A stretch of 64,000 nt of DNA from Sphingobacterium wenxiniae (GCF_900116225.1 NZ_FOZZ01000009.1:103412-167411), one strand, 5' to 3'. Numbered from the stretch's first letter, positions 53,628 through 63,521 are shown. A program made the numbers and translations. Notes: generated by a model not told the origin, from the sequence alone.

Positions 53628-54711
53628 ATGACAAAAGAACAAATACAAGACTTGAGGGATAGGATAACTTCCCTGAGGAGGCATCTTTGACATTGATGTT
53701 AAGAAAGCCGAGATAGAAGAGGCTACGACCATAACTTTGCAACCGAATTTCTGGGATGCTCCCAAAGAGGCAGAAAAGGTGTTGCATAACATCAAAAACC
53801 TCAAAGTGTGGACAGATCATTTTGATGCAGTCGCAAATGCAGTGGAGGATGTGGCGATTATGTATGAATTTTTCCAGTCGGGCGACGCCTCTGAGCAGGA
53901 TGCGGAAGAACAATACCAGAGTGCTTTAAGCCAGTTGGAGGAGTTGGAATTCAAGAACATGTTGAGTGCAGAGGAAGATCAGCTGGATGCTATCCTGCAG
54001 ATTACGGCCGGGGCTGGTGGTACAGAGTCCTGCGACTGGGCTTCGATGTTAATGCGGATGTACATCATGTGGGGAGAAAAACACGGATGTAAGGTCAGTG
54101 AACAGGATTATCAGGAGGGTGATGTGGCTGGGATCAAGTCGGTAACTTTGCAGTTTTCGGGCAATTTTTCTTATGGTTATCTGAAAGGTGAAAATGGCGT
54201 GCATCGCTTGGTGCGGATTTCGCCGTTCGATTCCAATGCCAAAAGGCACACTTCGTTTGCGTCGGTGTATGTCTATCCTTTGGTGGATGACAATATCGAG
54301 ATCGAGATAAAAGACAGTGAAATTGAGTGGGATACATTTCGAGCTGGAGGTGCTGGAGGGCAGAATGTCAACAAAGTGGAAACAGCGGTTCGCTTGCACC
54401 ATAAACCAACAGGCATTATCATTAAGAATCAAGAGTCGCGTTCGCAGCTTCAAAATAAGGAAAATGCTTTACGTTTATTAAAATCACAGTTGTATGAGAT
54501 CGAAATGCGTAAACGGCAAGAGGCAACTGCGGCTATTGAGGGCTCGAAGAAAAAAATAGAATGGGGTTCGCAAATCCGAAACTATGTGCTACATCCCTAC
54601 AAATTGATCAAAGATCTGAGAACCAACACCGAAACTTCTAATACACAGGCTGTGTTGGACGGTGATTTGGATGAATTCCTGAAGGCTTATTTAATGGAGT
54701 TTGGAGGATAA
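53628..54711 (+). CDS. prfB: Peptide chain release factor 2, programmed +1 frameshift
   Basis: Releases peptides at UGA and UAA. The first 20 codons (53628-53687, [20 protein letters not shown]) end at an in-frame TGA (53688-53690). The sequence AGGAGG-cat-CTT-TGA-C matches the autoregulatory +1 slip site, and the second frame continues from 53689 with [12 protein letters not shown] to give ~360 residues in total. GGQ is present in [13 protein letters not shown], and the tripeptide anticodon region follows family spacing. Low RF2 favours slippage, so expression is self-controlled. Confidence 0.95.
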
Positions 54712-54750
54712 AAAAACGTCCGAAGTTTCAACAACTTCGGACGTTTTTTT
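54711..54750. terminator. Bidirectional terminator between prfB and dcd
   Basis: 17-bp perfect stem (54711-54727, 54733-54749) with a 5-nt loop and A6/T7 ends; the left arm begins in the prfB stop codon and the right arm reaches the dcd stop on the minus strand. Confidence 0.9.
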
Positions 54751-55285
54751 AAAAGGCATTTTTCCACATCATACTTTCTACTGGTCGAATCGTGCGGCTG
54801 TTATATTTTGCGTTGCTTTTACTATTATAGAACGTCTCAATATCCCCTTCTACAACAAAATAAATGAGCTGCCCTATGGGCATACCTGCATATACACGTA
54901 CAGGTTGTGCAACGGAAATTTCTAAAGTCCATGTGTTGCAAAAACCAACATCCCCTTTACCTGCTGTTGCATGTATATCAATACCTAGGCGGCCAGTACT
55001 GGACTTCCCCTCTAAAAAAGGAACGTGACCATGTGTTTCAGTATATTCTAAAGTGACACCTAAATAAAGAAAGCCCGGCCTAAGGACGTAACCTTCCTCT
55101 GGGATTTCAAAATGTTCAATTTCGTTATGTTTTTTTGCATCCAGTTCAGCATCTTTATAAGTTGCCAGGTATTTCCCCAGATGCACATCGTATGAATTTG
55201 TTCCCAAGCATTTTCTGTCAAAGGGTTCAATGACGATTGTTCCCTTCTCTATTTCTTCTAAAATTCTTTTATCTGATAGTATCAT
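54749..55285 (-). CDS. dcd: dCTP deaminase
   Basis: Deaminates dCTP to dUTP for thymidylate synthesis. 178 residues, trimeric dUTPase-like fold: N-terminal MILSDKRILEEIEKG, the substrate-loop motif GKSSTGRLGIDIHATAGKGD and the C-terminal AGMPIGQLIYFVVEGD. Length is normal. It runs convergent to prfB and shares a terminator with it. Confidence 0.95.
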   Translation of the reverse strand: MILSDKRILEEIEKGTIVIEPFDRKCLGTNSYDVHLGKYLATYKDAELDAKKHNEIEHFEIPEEGYVLRPGFLYLGVTLEYTETHGHVPFLEGKSSTGRLGIDIHATAGKGDVGFCNTWTLEISVAQPVRVYAGMPIGQLIYFVVEGDIETFYNSKSNAKYNSRTIRPVESMMWKNAF

Positions 55286-55599
55286 GTGTCTTCTGTCGAT
55301 GCCCTATTTGTCATTGGCTGTTAGGGCGTTCCAAAAATACATTATTGCCTCTACTTGGACAACTTTTTTATTTTTAGGCTAAGGAGACTTCCGAAGTTTT
55401 CAAACGGCGAAGCCCTCAACGAAGTTAAACTTCGGAAGTCTTTAGCAAGATTTGTTTTGTCGTCAAGATGAATTTTGCAGCAGAAATACGCTTTCAATAT
55501 TAAAAAAGTTTTTATATTGTGCGTAACATAGATATGAGGTCGTACAAGAGATGGTTCTGCTTTGGTAACGGCTCATGTAGTTAAACAAATATCCGAAAT
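55286..55599. other. 314-bp intergenic region between dcd and the PPTase gene
   Basis: Apart from the large hairpin at 55378-55446 no feature is recognised; it must contain the divergent promoters of dcd and the PPTase gene, but no full TAnnTTTG box is clear. Confidence 0.5.
55378..55446. repeat. 20-bp-stem hairpin sharing a core with the prfB/dcd terminator
   Basis: gctaa plus agacttccgaagttt (55378-55399, with a 2-nt bulge) pairs with aaacttcggaagtct plus ttagc (55427-55446); the loop is 27 nt. No T run follows. Its ccgaagttt core is also the stem core of the terminator at 54711-54750. Confidence 0.65.
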
Positions 55600-56235
55600 A
55601 TGGCGTTAGTATATCTCAGGGAGCTGGACGAGCAGACAAAATTTGCGATTTGGAAAATCGAAGAAACTGCTGAAGAGTTATTGGGGCGCCTACAGTTGGA
55701 CGCTCGAGAGCGGGCTAAGCTGGAAAGCTTGAGCAAGGGAAAGCGTACGTTGCACTGGTTGGCGACACGGGTGTTGCTGCGCTATCTGTTAAATACGGAA
55801 ACTTATATTGATTGTCCTTCGGATAAGAATGGTAAGCCGTATTTACCGGATTTTCCGTATAAGATTTCGTTGACACATTCTTATGAGTATGCAGGTGTTA
55901 TGATGAGCACAAAGGGCGAATGTGGAATTGATCTTGAGATTGTCAAGGAAAAAGTTGTAAATATTAAAGAAAAGTTTTTGCGTGAAGAGGAACTTATTTT
56001 TATTCCTGATGGTCATTTGGACCAATTGTACGCCTGTTGGTGTGCAAAAGAAGCGGTATATAAATTACAGGGGAATAAAGGTATCTCCTTTTTGGAAGAT
56101 ATGACCATTCTTCCTTTTGTCTATAAACCACAAGGAGTTTTGACACTTCAACTTCGTAAGGAAGACGAGTTACGTACATTTCAAGTTTATTATGAAAAGT
56201 TCCAACAGTATATGTTGGGACATGTTGTGGAGTAG
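55600..56235 (+). CDS. 4'-phosphopantetheinyl transferase (Sfp type)
   Basis: Transfers phosphopantetheine from CoA to carrier proteins. 211 residues, pseudodimeric Sfp form. Metal and catalytic motifs are CGIDLEIVK (Asp111, Glu113) and WCAKEAVYK (Glu151, Lys155). An N-terminal half with KRTLHWLATRVLLRYLL contacts CoA. It is the only PPTase in the window and could activate the ACP at 30025 or the fatty-acid ACP. The next gene follows after 37 bp. Confidence 0.9.
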   Translation: MALVYLRELDEQTKFAIWKIEETAEELLGRLQLDARERAKLESLSKGKRTLHWLATRVLLRYLLNTETYIDCPSDKNGKPYLPDFPYKISLTHSYEYAGVMMSTKGECGIDLEIVKEKVVNIKEKFLREEELIFIPDGHLDQLYACWCAKEAVYKLQGNKGISFLEDMTILPFVYKPQGVLTLQLRKEDELRTFQVYYEKFQQYMLGHVVE

Positions 56236-56272
56236 GACCTTAATGTCTGTTAATTAGCGTGTCTGATTGTTT

Positions 56273-58798
56273 ATGAGGAGGTTCTGTTTGTTGAGATTTG
56301 TTTTATTGTTTTTGACGTTGTGCCTAGGAATTTTCCAAAGCTCGGCACAACAAAAAATATCTGGAATAGTAGTGAATAAAACTGGCAAGGGAATTCCTTT
56401 GGCCAGTGTGAAAGTATTGGAGACAGCGGATGGTACATCCTGTGATTCGACTGGCTATTTTTCGTTTAGCACCACGAAGCAATCACCATTTAAGCTGCTT
56501 GTGTCGGCTATTGGCTATCAAGAGGTGGTTTACACGATTGAAAATCAGGCTATCGGGATTAAAATCTTGTTGGAAAGCACTGATCAGGTTATCGATGCGG
56601 TAGAGGTCTCTCGAAGACAAAAATATAACAACCGCAATCCTGCTGTAGACTTGATTTACCAAGTTATTAAGCATAAGCGAAGCAATCGATTGGAAAACCA
56701 ACCCAAACTTTCTTTTGAGCAATATGATAAGTTGCAGTTTGGACTTGTTAATCCGTCAGACCGTTATAAAAAAGGTTTGGGGAGTATGAGCTTCTTTTTT
56801 GATAACCTGGATACTTTAACCATTCCAGGAGAAAAGCTGCTCAGTATTTTTATGCAGGAGCAATTGAGCGATGTGTATATCAGTAATAATCCCAAAGCAT
56901 CTAAAAAAAAGGTGAAATCGCTGTTGCAGACGGACTATGACCAACGGTATGTCAATAACCACAACATCCAGTCTTACCTTTCTTATCTTTTTCAGGACAT
57001 TGAAATCTATGACGATAATATTTTCTTGATTAATAAGCTTTTTTTAAGTCCGATTGCGAACAATGCACCTGTTTTTTATAAATATTATATTACAGATACC
57101 GTCCAAAATGAAGATGGGCGATTTGTAGAATTACAGTTTGAGCCGAGAAACCGTACAGACTTATTGCTGAGCGGGAAATTGCATATTTCTTTGGACAACA
57201 GGTATGCTGTGCGGTTGGCGGATATGCAGATCAATAAGGAAGCGAACCTAAACTGGGTCAACGATATGCATATTATTCTAACGTATAAACCCAATGCTGA
57301 TCATTTTTTGTATTTGGATAAATCGGATGTGCGTATTCACTTCGGTGTGAGGGAACGGGATGCGGTTTTTGGGAGAAAAACGACCAAAAATTATAACTAT
57401 GATTTTTCTCCTGATTTTACGAATGAAGTGTTTCAGGGCGCTCCTTTAGAAATCGCAACGAGCGCTAAAGAGAATAAGCAAATGGTGACGACGCAACGGC
57501 CAGTTACACTTTCTGAGGTAGAAAAACAGGTGTATGCAAATGTAGATTCGTTGAACTCCAACAGAACGTTTAAATCGATACTGGCTGTAGGATATTTATT
57601 GGCTCAAGGGTTTCATCCGATGGGTGCCTTCGAGCTTGGCCCTTTGGAATACCTGTATTCCCGAAATAATATTGAAGGAAATCGTATCCGTATCGGTGGG
57701 CGTACAACAGCTCTTTTTTCTGAAAAAGTATTTATAGAGGGTTATTTGGCTTATGGTATGGACGACCAAAAATTCAAATATTATGTCAAACCTACTTTTG
57801 CACTGAATGGAAAGTCGGTAGCGGAGTTTCCGGCACACTACATACAATTTGGTGTTCAGCATGATATTTTTGATCCCGGGCGGAATTTAGGTTTTCGTAA
57901 AGGAGACAGTTTCTTCCAGTCCATTCGGAAAAATCGCCCAACCAAATGGTTGGATACGTATGCTTATCAAGTGAAGCATTTGATAGAATTTGGAAACCAC
58001 GTAAGCTTGGAAACTGGTTTTACACATCATCGGCGAAGACCTATCGGTGATTTGGAATTTGTGTCTTCGGGAGATCCGAATGTATTGTTGCACGATATTA
58101 ATACCAATGACTTGGAGATTGTGCTGCGTTGGGCACCATACGAGAAGTTTTACAATAGAAATTTAACACGCCAGACGATCATTGAGAAATATCCCGTATT
58201 CAATGTGCAGTATAACCGGGGTTTGAAAGGGTTTTGGGGGGGAGATTATGCGTATGATGCCTTGAGAGCTTCCGTGTCAAAAAGATTTTTCTTAAACCAG
58301 TTAGGATTTGCAGATGCAACATTGGCCGGAGGAAAGATATGGGGAACGCTTCCATATCCTTTGTTGGAAATCCCGGATGTCGTGAAGAACGAAGATCGAC
58401 ATGTAATCGATTATGCCAAGATGCGGAATATGGAGTTTGTGGCTGATAGCTATGTTCGCTTTGCTTTTGAACATCAATTGGAAGGCTTTATCTTGAATAA
58501 ACTTCCGTTGATTAAGAAGCTAAAACTGCGTGAACTTTGGGGAGTGAAAATGTTTTACGGGCAATTATCTGACGCGAATAACCCTTATATCGGTTCGAAT
58601 GTTGTGCACTTTGATACCGATAGTGACGGCAATATCATGACTCACGCTATGGGCAAATCACCTTATTGGGAAGGTAAGGTTGGTTTAGATAATATTCTAA
58701 GCTTTTTGAAAGTGGAGTATATTCGTCGGTTGAACTATTTGCAATTACCAAATGTGGATAAGGATACGTATAGGGTGAGCCTTAATATTAACTTCTAA
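56273..58798 (+). CDS. DUF5686/CarboxypepD_reg-domain outer-membrane protein
   Basis: About 841 residues from ATG 56273. A signal peptide (RFVLLFLTLCLGIFQSSAQ) precedes a carboxypeptidase-regulatory-like beta-sandwich (KISGIVVNKTGKGIPLASVK, residues ~30-105). The long C-terminal region has the DUF5686 pattern and ends in a likely membrane beta-barrel (LKVEYIRRLNYLQLPNVDKD, final aromatic NINF). Related Bacteroidota proteins resemble TonB-receptor partners without a plug. Function unknown. The enoyl-CoA hydratase gene begins 13 bp downstream. Confidence 0.85.
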   Translation: MRRFCLLRFVLLFLTLCLGIFQSSAQQKISGIVVNKTGKGIPLASVKVLETADGTSCDSTGYFSFSTTKQSPFKLLVSAIGYQEVVYTIENQAIGIKILLESTDQVIDAVEVSRRQKYNNRNPAVDLIYQVIKHKRSNRLENQPKLSFEQYDKLQFGLVNPSDRYKKGLGSMSFFFDNLDTLTIPGEKLLSIFMQEQLSDVYISNNPKASKKKVKSLLQTDYDQRYVNNHNIQSYLSYLFQDIEIYDDNIFLINKLFLSPIANNAPVFYKYYITDTVQNEDGRFVELQFEPRNRTDLLLSGKLHISLDNRYAVRLADMQINKEANLNWVNDMHIILTYKPNADHFLYLDKSDVRIHFGVRERDAVFGRKTTKNYNYDFSPDFTNEVFQGAPLEIATSAKENKQMVTTQRPVTLSEVEKQVYANVDSLNSNRTFKSILAVGYLLAQGFHPMGAFELGPLEYLYSRNNIEGNRIRIGGRTTALFSEKVFIEGYLAYGMDDQKFKYYVKPTFALNGKSVAEFPAHYIQFGVQHDIFDPGRNLGFRKGDSFFQSIRKNRPTKWLDTYAYQVKHLIEFGNHVSLETGFTHHRRRPIGDLEFVSSGDPNVLLHDINTNDLEIVLRWAPYEKFYNRNLTRQTIIEKYPVFNVQYNRGLKGFWGGDYAYDALRASVSKRFFLNQLGFADATLAGGKIWGTLPYPLLEIPDVVKNEDRHVIDYAKMRNMEFVADSYVRFAFEHQLEGFILNKLPLIKKLKLRELWGVKMFYGQLSDANNPYIGSNVVHFDTDSDGNIMTHAMGKSPYWEGKVGLDNILSFLKVEYIRRLNYLQLPNVDKDTYRVSLNINF

Positions 58799-58811
58799 TA
58801 TTTAGTAAAGT

Positions 58812-59585
58812 ATGTGGAAAAATATCATAGTGGAAGTTCGGGAACATACAGCTTATGTGACCATTAACAGACCAGATAAACTGAATGCTTTGAACAAGGC
58901 AACACTTCAGGAATTGCAAGAGATTTTAGGTCAACTGAAAGTAGATATAGAGGTTTGGGGTGTTCTCTTGAGCGGAACAGGTGATAAGGCTTTTGTTGCA
59001 GGTGCTGATATTGAAGAATTTGTTGGTCTTTCTGCCACTACATCGAAGGAACTGACTTCATGGGTGCATCAAGAGATTATGGATGTATTGTATCACTTTC
59101 CAAAACCTGTTATTGCAGCCGTTAATGGGTTTGCATTGGGTGGAGGTCTGGAGTTGGCGATGGCTTGCCATATTCGCGTCGCAAGTGAACAAGCTAAGCT
59201 AGGACAGCCAGAAGTGGCTTTAGGGATTATACCAGGATATGGGGGGACCCAACGCTTGCCCCAATTGGTTGGACGGGGTAAAGCGATGGAGATGATTCTC
59301 TCAGGGGAGATGATTTCAGCTACGGAAGCGCTCGATTGGGGGTTGGTCAACCATGTTGTTCCCCAGGAACAGCTGTTTTCTTCCTGTGAAAAAATATTAG
59401 AAGCTATTTACCGAAAATCCCCTCAAGCCGTGGCTCTGGCTATTGATGCGGTAAATAGAGGCTTAGAAAATCCGAAATCAGGTTACGAAAGGGAGATTGC
59501 AGCCTTTGCGGAAGCTGTAGAAACACAAGATTTTAAAGAAGGTGTGTCTGCATTTTTGGAAAAGCGGAAACCGAATTTTCGATAG
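58812..59585 (+). CDS. Enoyl-CoA hydratase/isomerase family protein
   Basis: 257 residues of crotonase fold. The oxyanion-hole segments are KAFVAGADIEEF and NGFALGGGLELA. Both catalytic glutamates of hydratases are present (Glu114, Glu134 in GQPEVALGIIPGYGG), so true enoyl-CoA hydratase activity is likely. Fatty-acid or amino-acid breakdown is the probable pathway, but no partner beta-oxidation gene is adjacent. A hairpin terminator follows. Confidence 0.92.
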   Translation: MWKNIIVEVREHTAYVTINRPDKLNALNKATLQELQEILGQLKVDIEVWGVLLSGTGDKAFVAGADIEEFVGLSATTSKELTSWVHQEIMDVLYHFPKPVIAAVNGFALGGGLELAMACHIRVASEQAKLGQPEVALGIIPGYGGTQRLPQLVGRGKAMEMILSGEMISATEALDWGLVNHVVPQEQLFSSCEKILEAIYRKSPQAVALAIDAVNRGLENPKSGYEREIAAFAEAVETQDFKEGVSAFLEKRKPNFR

Positions 59586-59590
59586 GGATT

Positions 59591-59628
59591 TCTACGTGTA
59601 AAATTATAGTCACATACGTAGATTTTTT
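59591..59628 (+). terminator. Terminator after the enoyl-CoA hydratase gene
   Basis: tctacgt (59591-59597) pairs with acgtaga (59616-59622) and is followed by T6. The stem is short with an 18-nt loop. Confidence 0.55.
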
Positions 59629-59685
59629 ATTTAATTTACGAAATTTAGACACTATAATGCACTAACACATTTATAGATAAACATC

Positions 59686-61278
59686 ATGAAAATATTCAAA
59701 CAAACAATGCTTGTTAAATCAGGGGTACGCTTTATTGCGATGAGTGGCTTACTACTTATGGGAACGTCTGTACAGGCGCAATTTGGTCGACCTGCTCCGC
59801 AGCAATTGGATCCGGTTGTTGAGCAAATTGTAAAAGAAGCAAATGAAAACTCACAGTTGGAAAAACTTGCTTTTGAGCTTTTGGATGTGGTAGGACCTCG
59901 ATTGGTGGGCACTCCGGGAATGACCAAAGCTAATGAGTGGGCGGTCAAAACTTTTGAAAGCTGGGGAATTGCTGCAGAAAATCAGCAATTTGGTGAATGG
60001 AAAGGATGGGAGCGAGGGATTTCGCATATCGATATGACCTACCCTCGGGTGAAAACATTAGCCGGAACACAATTAGCCTGGAGCCCGAGTACGAAAGGAA
60101 AAGCCGTGGAGGGTGAAGTTATTATCTTACCAGATTTTAAAGATTCATCGGCCTTCCAAGCGTGGTTGCCGCAAGTGAAGGGTAAGTATGTCATGGTTTC
60201 CATGTACCAACCGACGGGTCGCCCAGATCACAATTGGAATGAATTTGCTCGCCCGGAAACTTTTGAAAAAATGAAAGCGGAGCGGGACGAATTGCTGAAA
60301 GCCTATAATGACAATATCCGTGCGACTGGCCTATCTGCAAATTCACTTCCAGGTAAACTGGAAGACGCTGGAGCATTAGGTGTTCTGTCAAGTTTTTGGT
60401 CTCGGGAGTTTGGTGCAAATAAGATTTTTGGTGCGCGTACGCAAAAAGTTCCATCTGTAGATATCTCTTTGGAGGATTATGGAATATTGTATCGTTTGGC
60501 GAAGAATGGGGTTACACCAAAAGTCCGTATTGAGACGAGCTCTAAAGATTTAGGGAACGTGCCATCGTTTAATACAATTGCGCAAATCAAGGGATCTGAA
60601 AAGCCGGATGAGTACGTTATTCTGTCCGCTCATTTGGATTCGTGGGAAGGTGGTTCCGGTGCAACTGATAATGGCACAGGAACAATTGCCATGATGGAAG
60701 TTGCTCGTGTGCTCAAGAAGATTCTACCCAATCCGAAACGGACTATTCTCATAGGTTTATGGGGCAGCGAGGAGCAGGGATTGAATGGATCGAGAGCATT
60801 TGTGCTGGACAACCCTGCAGTGGTAGAAAAAACACAGGCCGTATTTAATTTGGATAATGGTACAGGGCGTGTTGCTAATATCGATGGTTCAGGGTTTGTA
60901 CATGCGTATGATTTTATTGGGCGTTGGTTGAATGAGGTTCCTCGTGAAATCACCAAAGATATTAAAACAACCTTCCCAGGAAGTCCTGGCGGAGGGGGAT
61001 CGGATCATGCGTCATTTGTAGCGGCCGGTGTTCCTGCATTTATGCTGAGCTCTTTGTCTTGGGGGTATTTCACGAATACATGGCATACCAACTTGGATAC
61101 GTATGATAAGTTGGTGTTTGATGATTTGAGATACAATGTAATTCTGGCCGCAGTTATGACCTATATGGCCGCACAGGAAGATGAGTTGGTGGATCGTGAA
61201 AGAAGGGTCTTACCTGAAGGAAATGGTCAAGGTTGGCCATCAATTAGGCAACCACGCCGTACAGGAGTGGGCTATTGA
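59686..61278 (+). CDS. Secreted M28-family metallopeptidase
   Basis: 530 residues. Signal peptide (RFIAMSGLLLMGTSVQAQ). A PA-like insert lies about 130-270. The di-zinc peptidase core has all expected ligands: His316 (SAHLDSW), bridging Asp328 (ATDNGTG), Glu362/Glu363 (SEEQG; base and ligand), Asp390 (NLDNG) and His467 (WHTNLDT). Such proteins are aminopeptidases or carboxypeptidases of the periplasm or cell surface; substrate not predictable. Single gene. Confidence 0.92.
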   Translation: MKIFKQTMLVKSGVRFIAMSGLLLMGTSVQAQFGRPAPQQLDPVVEQIVKEANENSQLEKLAFELLDVVGPRLVGTPGMTKANEWAVKTFESWGIAAENQQFGEWKGWERGISHIDMTYPRVKTLAGTQLAWSPSTKGKAVEGEVIILPDFKDSSAFQAWLPQVKGKYVMVSMYQPTGRPDHNWNEFARPETFEKMKAERDELLKAYNDNIRATGLSANSLPGKLEDAGALGVLSSFWSREFGANKIFGARTQKVPSVDISLEDYGILYRLAKNGVTPKVRIETSSKDLGNVPSFNTIAQIKGSEKPDEYVILSAHLDSWEGGSGATDNGTGTIAMMEVARVLKKILPNPKRTILIGLWGSEEQGLNGSRAFVLDNPAVVEKTQAVFNLDNGTGRVANIDGSGFVHAYDFIGRWLNEVPREITKDIKTTFPGSPGGGGSDHASFVAAGVPAFMLSSLSWGYFTNTWHTNLDTYDKLVFDDLRYNVILAAVMTYMAAQEDELVDRERRVLPEGNGQGWPSIRQPRRTGVGY

Positions 61279-61318
61279 CGGATTGCTGTAGAAAATCTAA
61301 GAAAAAAATAAGAGGGAG

Positions 61319-61349
61319 TTGGATTAATCAAAAGGAATAAGTAAGTTTG
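61319..61349 (+). promoter_or_regulatory. Promoter of the nucleotide-sugar dehydratase gene
   Basis: TTG (61319-61321), 20 bp, TAAGTTTG (61342-61349), 21 bp before the ATG at 61371. Confidence 0.65.
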
Positions 61350-61370
61350 ATTTTGAGGAAGAGTATATAA

Positions 61371-63299
61371 ATGCAGTTGTATTCGTGGATTAGGCGTTTT
61401 AGAAAAGATAACCCAAGATGGGTCGTCTTGTTGATAGACTTGTTTATCGTTTTCTTTTGTTACATCTTGTCCAACTTTATCATTAACAGTTTCAAGGGTA
61501 GGTTTGATTACGGGATAATGATAAGGAAATCGGTACTTGTTCTTGCCGTATATGGCTTTTCGTTCTATATTTTTAAAACGTATCGTGGTATTATTCGACG
61601 ATCCGGTTTGCTTGATATACAGCGAATTATGCTTACTGTTATGATGGCAGGAAGCATATTGATGGTCCTTACTTTTCTTAATCGACAATTCACTAGTCCC
61701 TCTGATTATTGGGCCATATATCTTCGCCTATCTTATGGAGTTACCTTTATGCATGCATTTTTCACTATTGTAACGATGGTGGCCGCTCGGATTATGTATA
61801 AATGGCTGTATGAAAAATTGTTCTGGGGAAAGCAAACTGTTGAACGAGTGTTGTTGATTGGAGCTGGGAATATGGGAAATATTACCTATAATCTATTTCA
61901 AAATGATGTTCGTGGTAAATATAAGGTGGTAGGCTTCGCTGATGATAACCGTTCTCGCATAGGTAAAAGGATCAATGGGTTCAAGATATTAGATCTTAAT
62001 TCTATAGATGAGCAAATGATCCGTTATATGCATGTCGATCATATTATAATTGCTGTTGATGATAACAATTCGGAAAGGATTGCGAGTATCTCATCGAAAA
62101 TAGAACCGTTACCTGCAAAGCTGAAGATTATGCCATCATCAGCCAAACTTTTGAGTGGAGAAGTGGCTACCCGCCAATTAAGGACATTGAAGATCGATGA
62201 TTTATTGGGGAGGGAATCGATTAAACTTAATAATCCTATTGTCCATGAATCTCTGGAGGGAAAGATCGTTTTAGTAACTGGTGCTGCTGGGTCAATTGGG
62301 GCAGAATTGGCAAGGCAAATTGCTTTTTCCCCTTTTTCAAAACTTATACTTTTAGATCAGGCTGAATCTGCTCTGTACGATGTACAGCAAGAAATTAAAG
62401 ATATAGCACCGAAGGGGGTTCGTTATATTGTGGGAAATGTGCGGGACAAGATCTTTATGGAGGGGATTTTTGCTAAATATCAACCACAAATAGTATTTCA
62501 TGCTGCAGCATATAAGCATGTCCCGCTAATGGAGCAAAATCCTTATGAATCTATTCGTACAAATGTTTGTGGATCAAAAAATGTTGCTGATTTGGCGGAT
62601 AAATATGGGGTTGAGAAGTTTGTTATGGTTTCGACTGATAAGGCGGTAAACCCGACCAACGTTATGGGAGCTACGAAGCGAATTGCTGAGATTTATGTTT
62701 CTGCCTTAAATATGCGTAGTGCAACAAATTTTATTGTTACTCGGTTTGGGAATGTTTTAGGATCGAATGGGTCGGTTATTCCTTTATTTGAAAGGCAATT
62801 GAAGAAAGGCGGGCCGCTTACGGTAACTCATCCTGATATTATTCGTTATTTTATGACGATTCCGGAGGCTTGTCAACTGGTTCAAGAGGCCGCGATAATG
62901 GGTCGTGGAGGTGAGATTTATGTCTTTGATATGGGAGAACCGGTCAAGATAATGGATTTGGCTAAAAGGATGATTCGGTTACAAGGTTTTAGATATCCTG
63001 AGGATATTAATATTGAGATTACAGGTTTAAGACCGGGAGAAAAAAAATACGAAGAATTGCTGGCCAATGATGAGAATACCTTAAAGACACATCATGAAAA
63101 GATTATGATAGCTAAGGTAAATATGTGTGACATCGATGGTAAGAAAGAAAAGATTGAATCTTTATGTAAGTTAATTCATAATAATAAAGTGCATTCGTCT
63201 ATGGAGTTGGTTAGCCATATGAAGGAAATTGTTCCAGAATATATTTCTCAGAACTCTATTTACGAAGAACTGGATTCGCAGACCCAAGAAGAACTCTGA
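61371..63299 (+). CDS. Membrane nucleotide-sugar 4,6-dehydratase (PglF/CapD/WbpM type)
   Basis: 642 residues. Four N-terminal membrane helices (~20-135), a first Rossmann-like domain (LLIGAGNMGNITYNLF, ~160), and an SDR domain from ~300 with TGAAGSIGAELARQIA (Thr303-Gly310). The catalytic triad is Thr422/Asp423-Lys424 in STDKAVNP and Met432-x3-Lys436, the Tyr-to-Met form normal for this family. It acts on UDP-GlcNAc-type sugars for surface polysaccharide or protein glycans. Usually heads a polysaccharide locus, but here it is followed by an rRNA operon. Confidence 0.92.
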   Translation: MQLYSWIRRFRKDNPRWVVLLIDLFIVFFCYILSNFIINSFKGRFDYGIMIRKSVLVLAVYGFSFYIFKTYRGIIRRSGLLDIQRIMLTVMMAGSILMVLTFLNRQFTSPSDYWAIYLRLSYGVTFMHAFFTIVTMVAARIMYKWLYEKLFWGKQTVERVLLIGAGNMGNITYNLFQNDVRGKYKVVGFADDNRSRIGKRINGFKILDLNSIDEQMIRYMHVDHIIIAVDDNNSERIASISSKIEPLPAKLKIMPSSAKLLSGEVATRQLRTLKIDDLLGRESIKLNNPIVHESLEGKIVLVTGAAGSIGAELARQIAFSPFSKLILLDQAESALYDVQQEIKDIAPKGVRYIVGNVRDKIFMEGIFAKYQPQIVFHAAAYKHVPLMEQNPYESIRTNVCGSKNVADLADKYGVEKFVMVSTDKAVNPTNVMGATKRIAEIYVSALNMRSATNFIVTRFGNVLGSNGSVIPLFERQLKKGGPLTVTHPDIIRYFMTIPEACQLVQEAAIMGRGGEIYVFDMGEPVKIMDLAKRMIRLQGFRYPEDINIEITGLRPGEKKYEELLANDENTLKTHHEKIMIAKVNMCDIDGKKEKIESLCKLIHNNKVHSSMELVSHMKEIVPEYISQNSIYEELDSQTQEEL

Positions 63300-63488
63300 T
63301 TTTTATCTCTCCTGCTATTCTTCGATAGTTGTCCGGGAGCATTCCCGTAGCGTAGCGCCAGGTATGCCGGAGAAGGGGGATCTGCCCCTTTCCCGTTTCC
63401 CTAGCGGGTATTCCCCATACGCCCTCAAAAACTATCCTTCAAATTTCCAGCGCTTTAGGTTGTCGTGGTGTTTTATTTTGCGTGATGG

Positions 63489-63521
63489 TTTGGATTGAAT
63501 GTATAAAAGTTTCTATCTTTG
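63489..63521 (+). promoter_or_regulatory. rRNA promoter P1
   Basis: TTTG (63489-63492), 21 bp, TATCTTTG (63514-63521): a near-ideal Bacteroidota promoter. Confidence 0.75.

Noticed and set aside
53628..53690. Apparent premature stop in prfB suggesting a pseudogene
   Set aside because: The TGA sits in the conserved AGGAGG-CTT-TGA-C programmed frameshift site and the second frame completes a full release factor 2.
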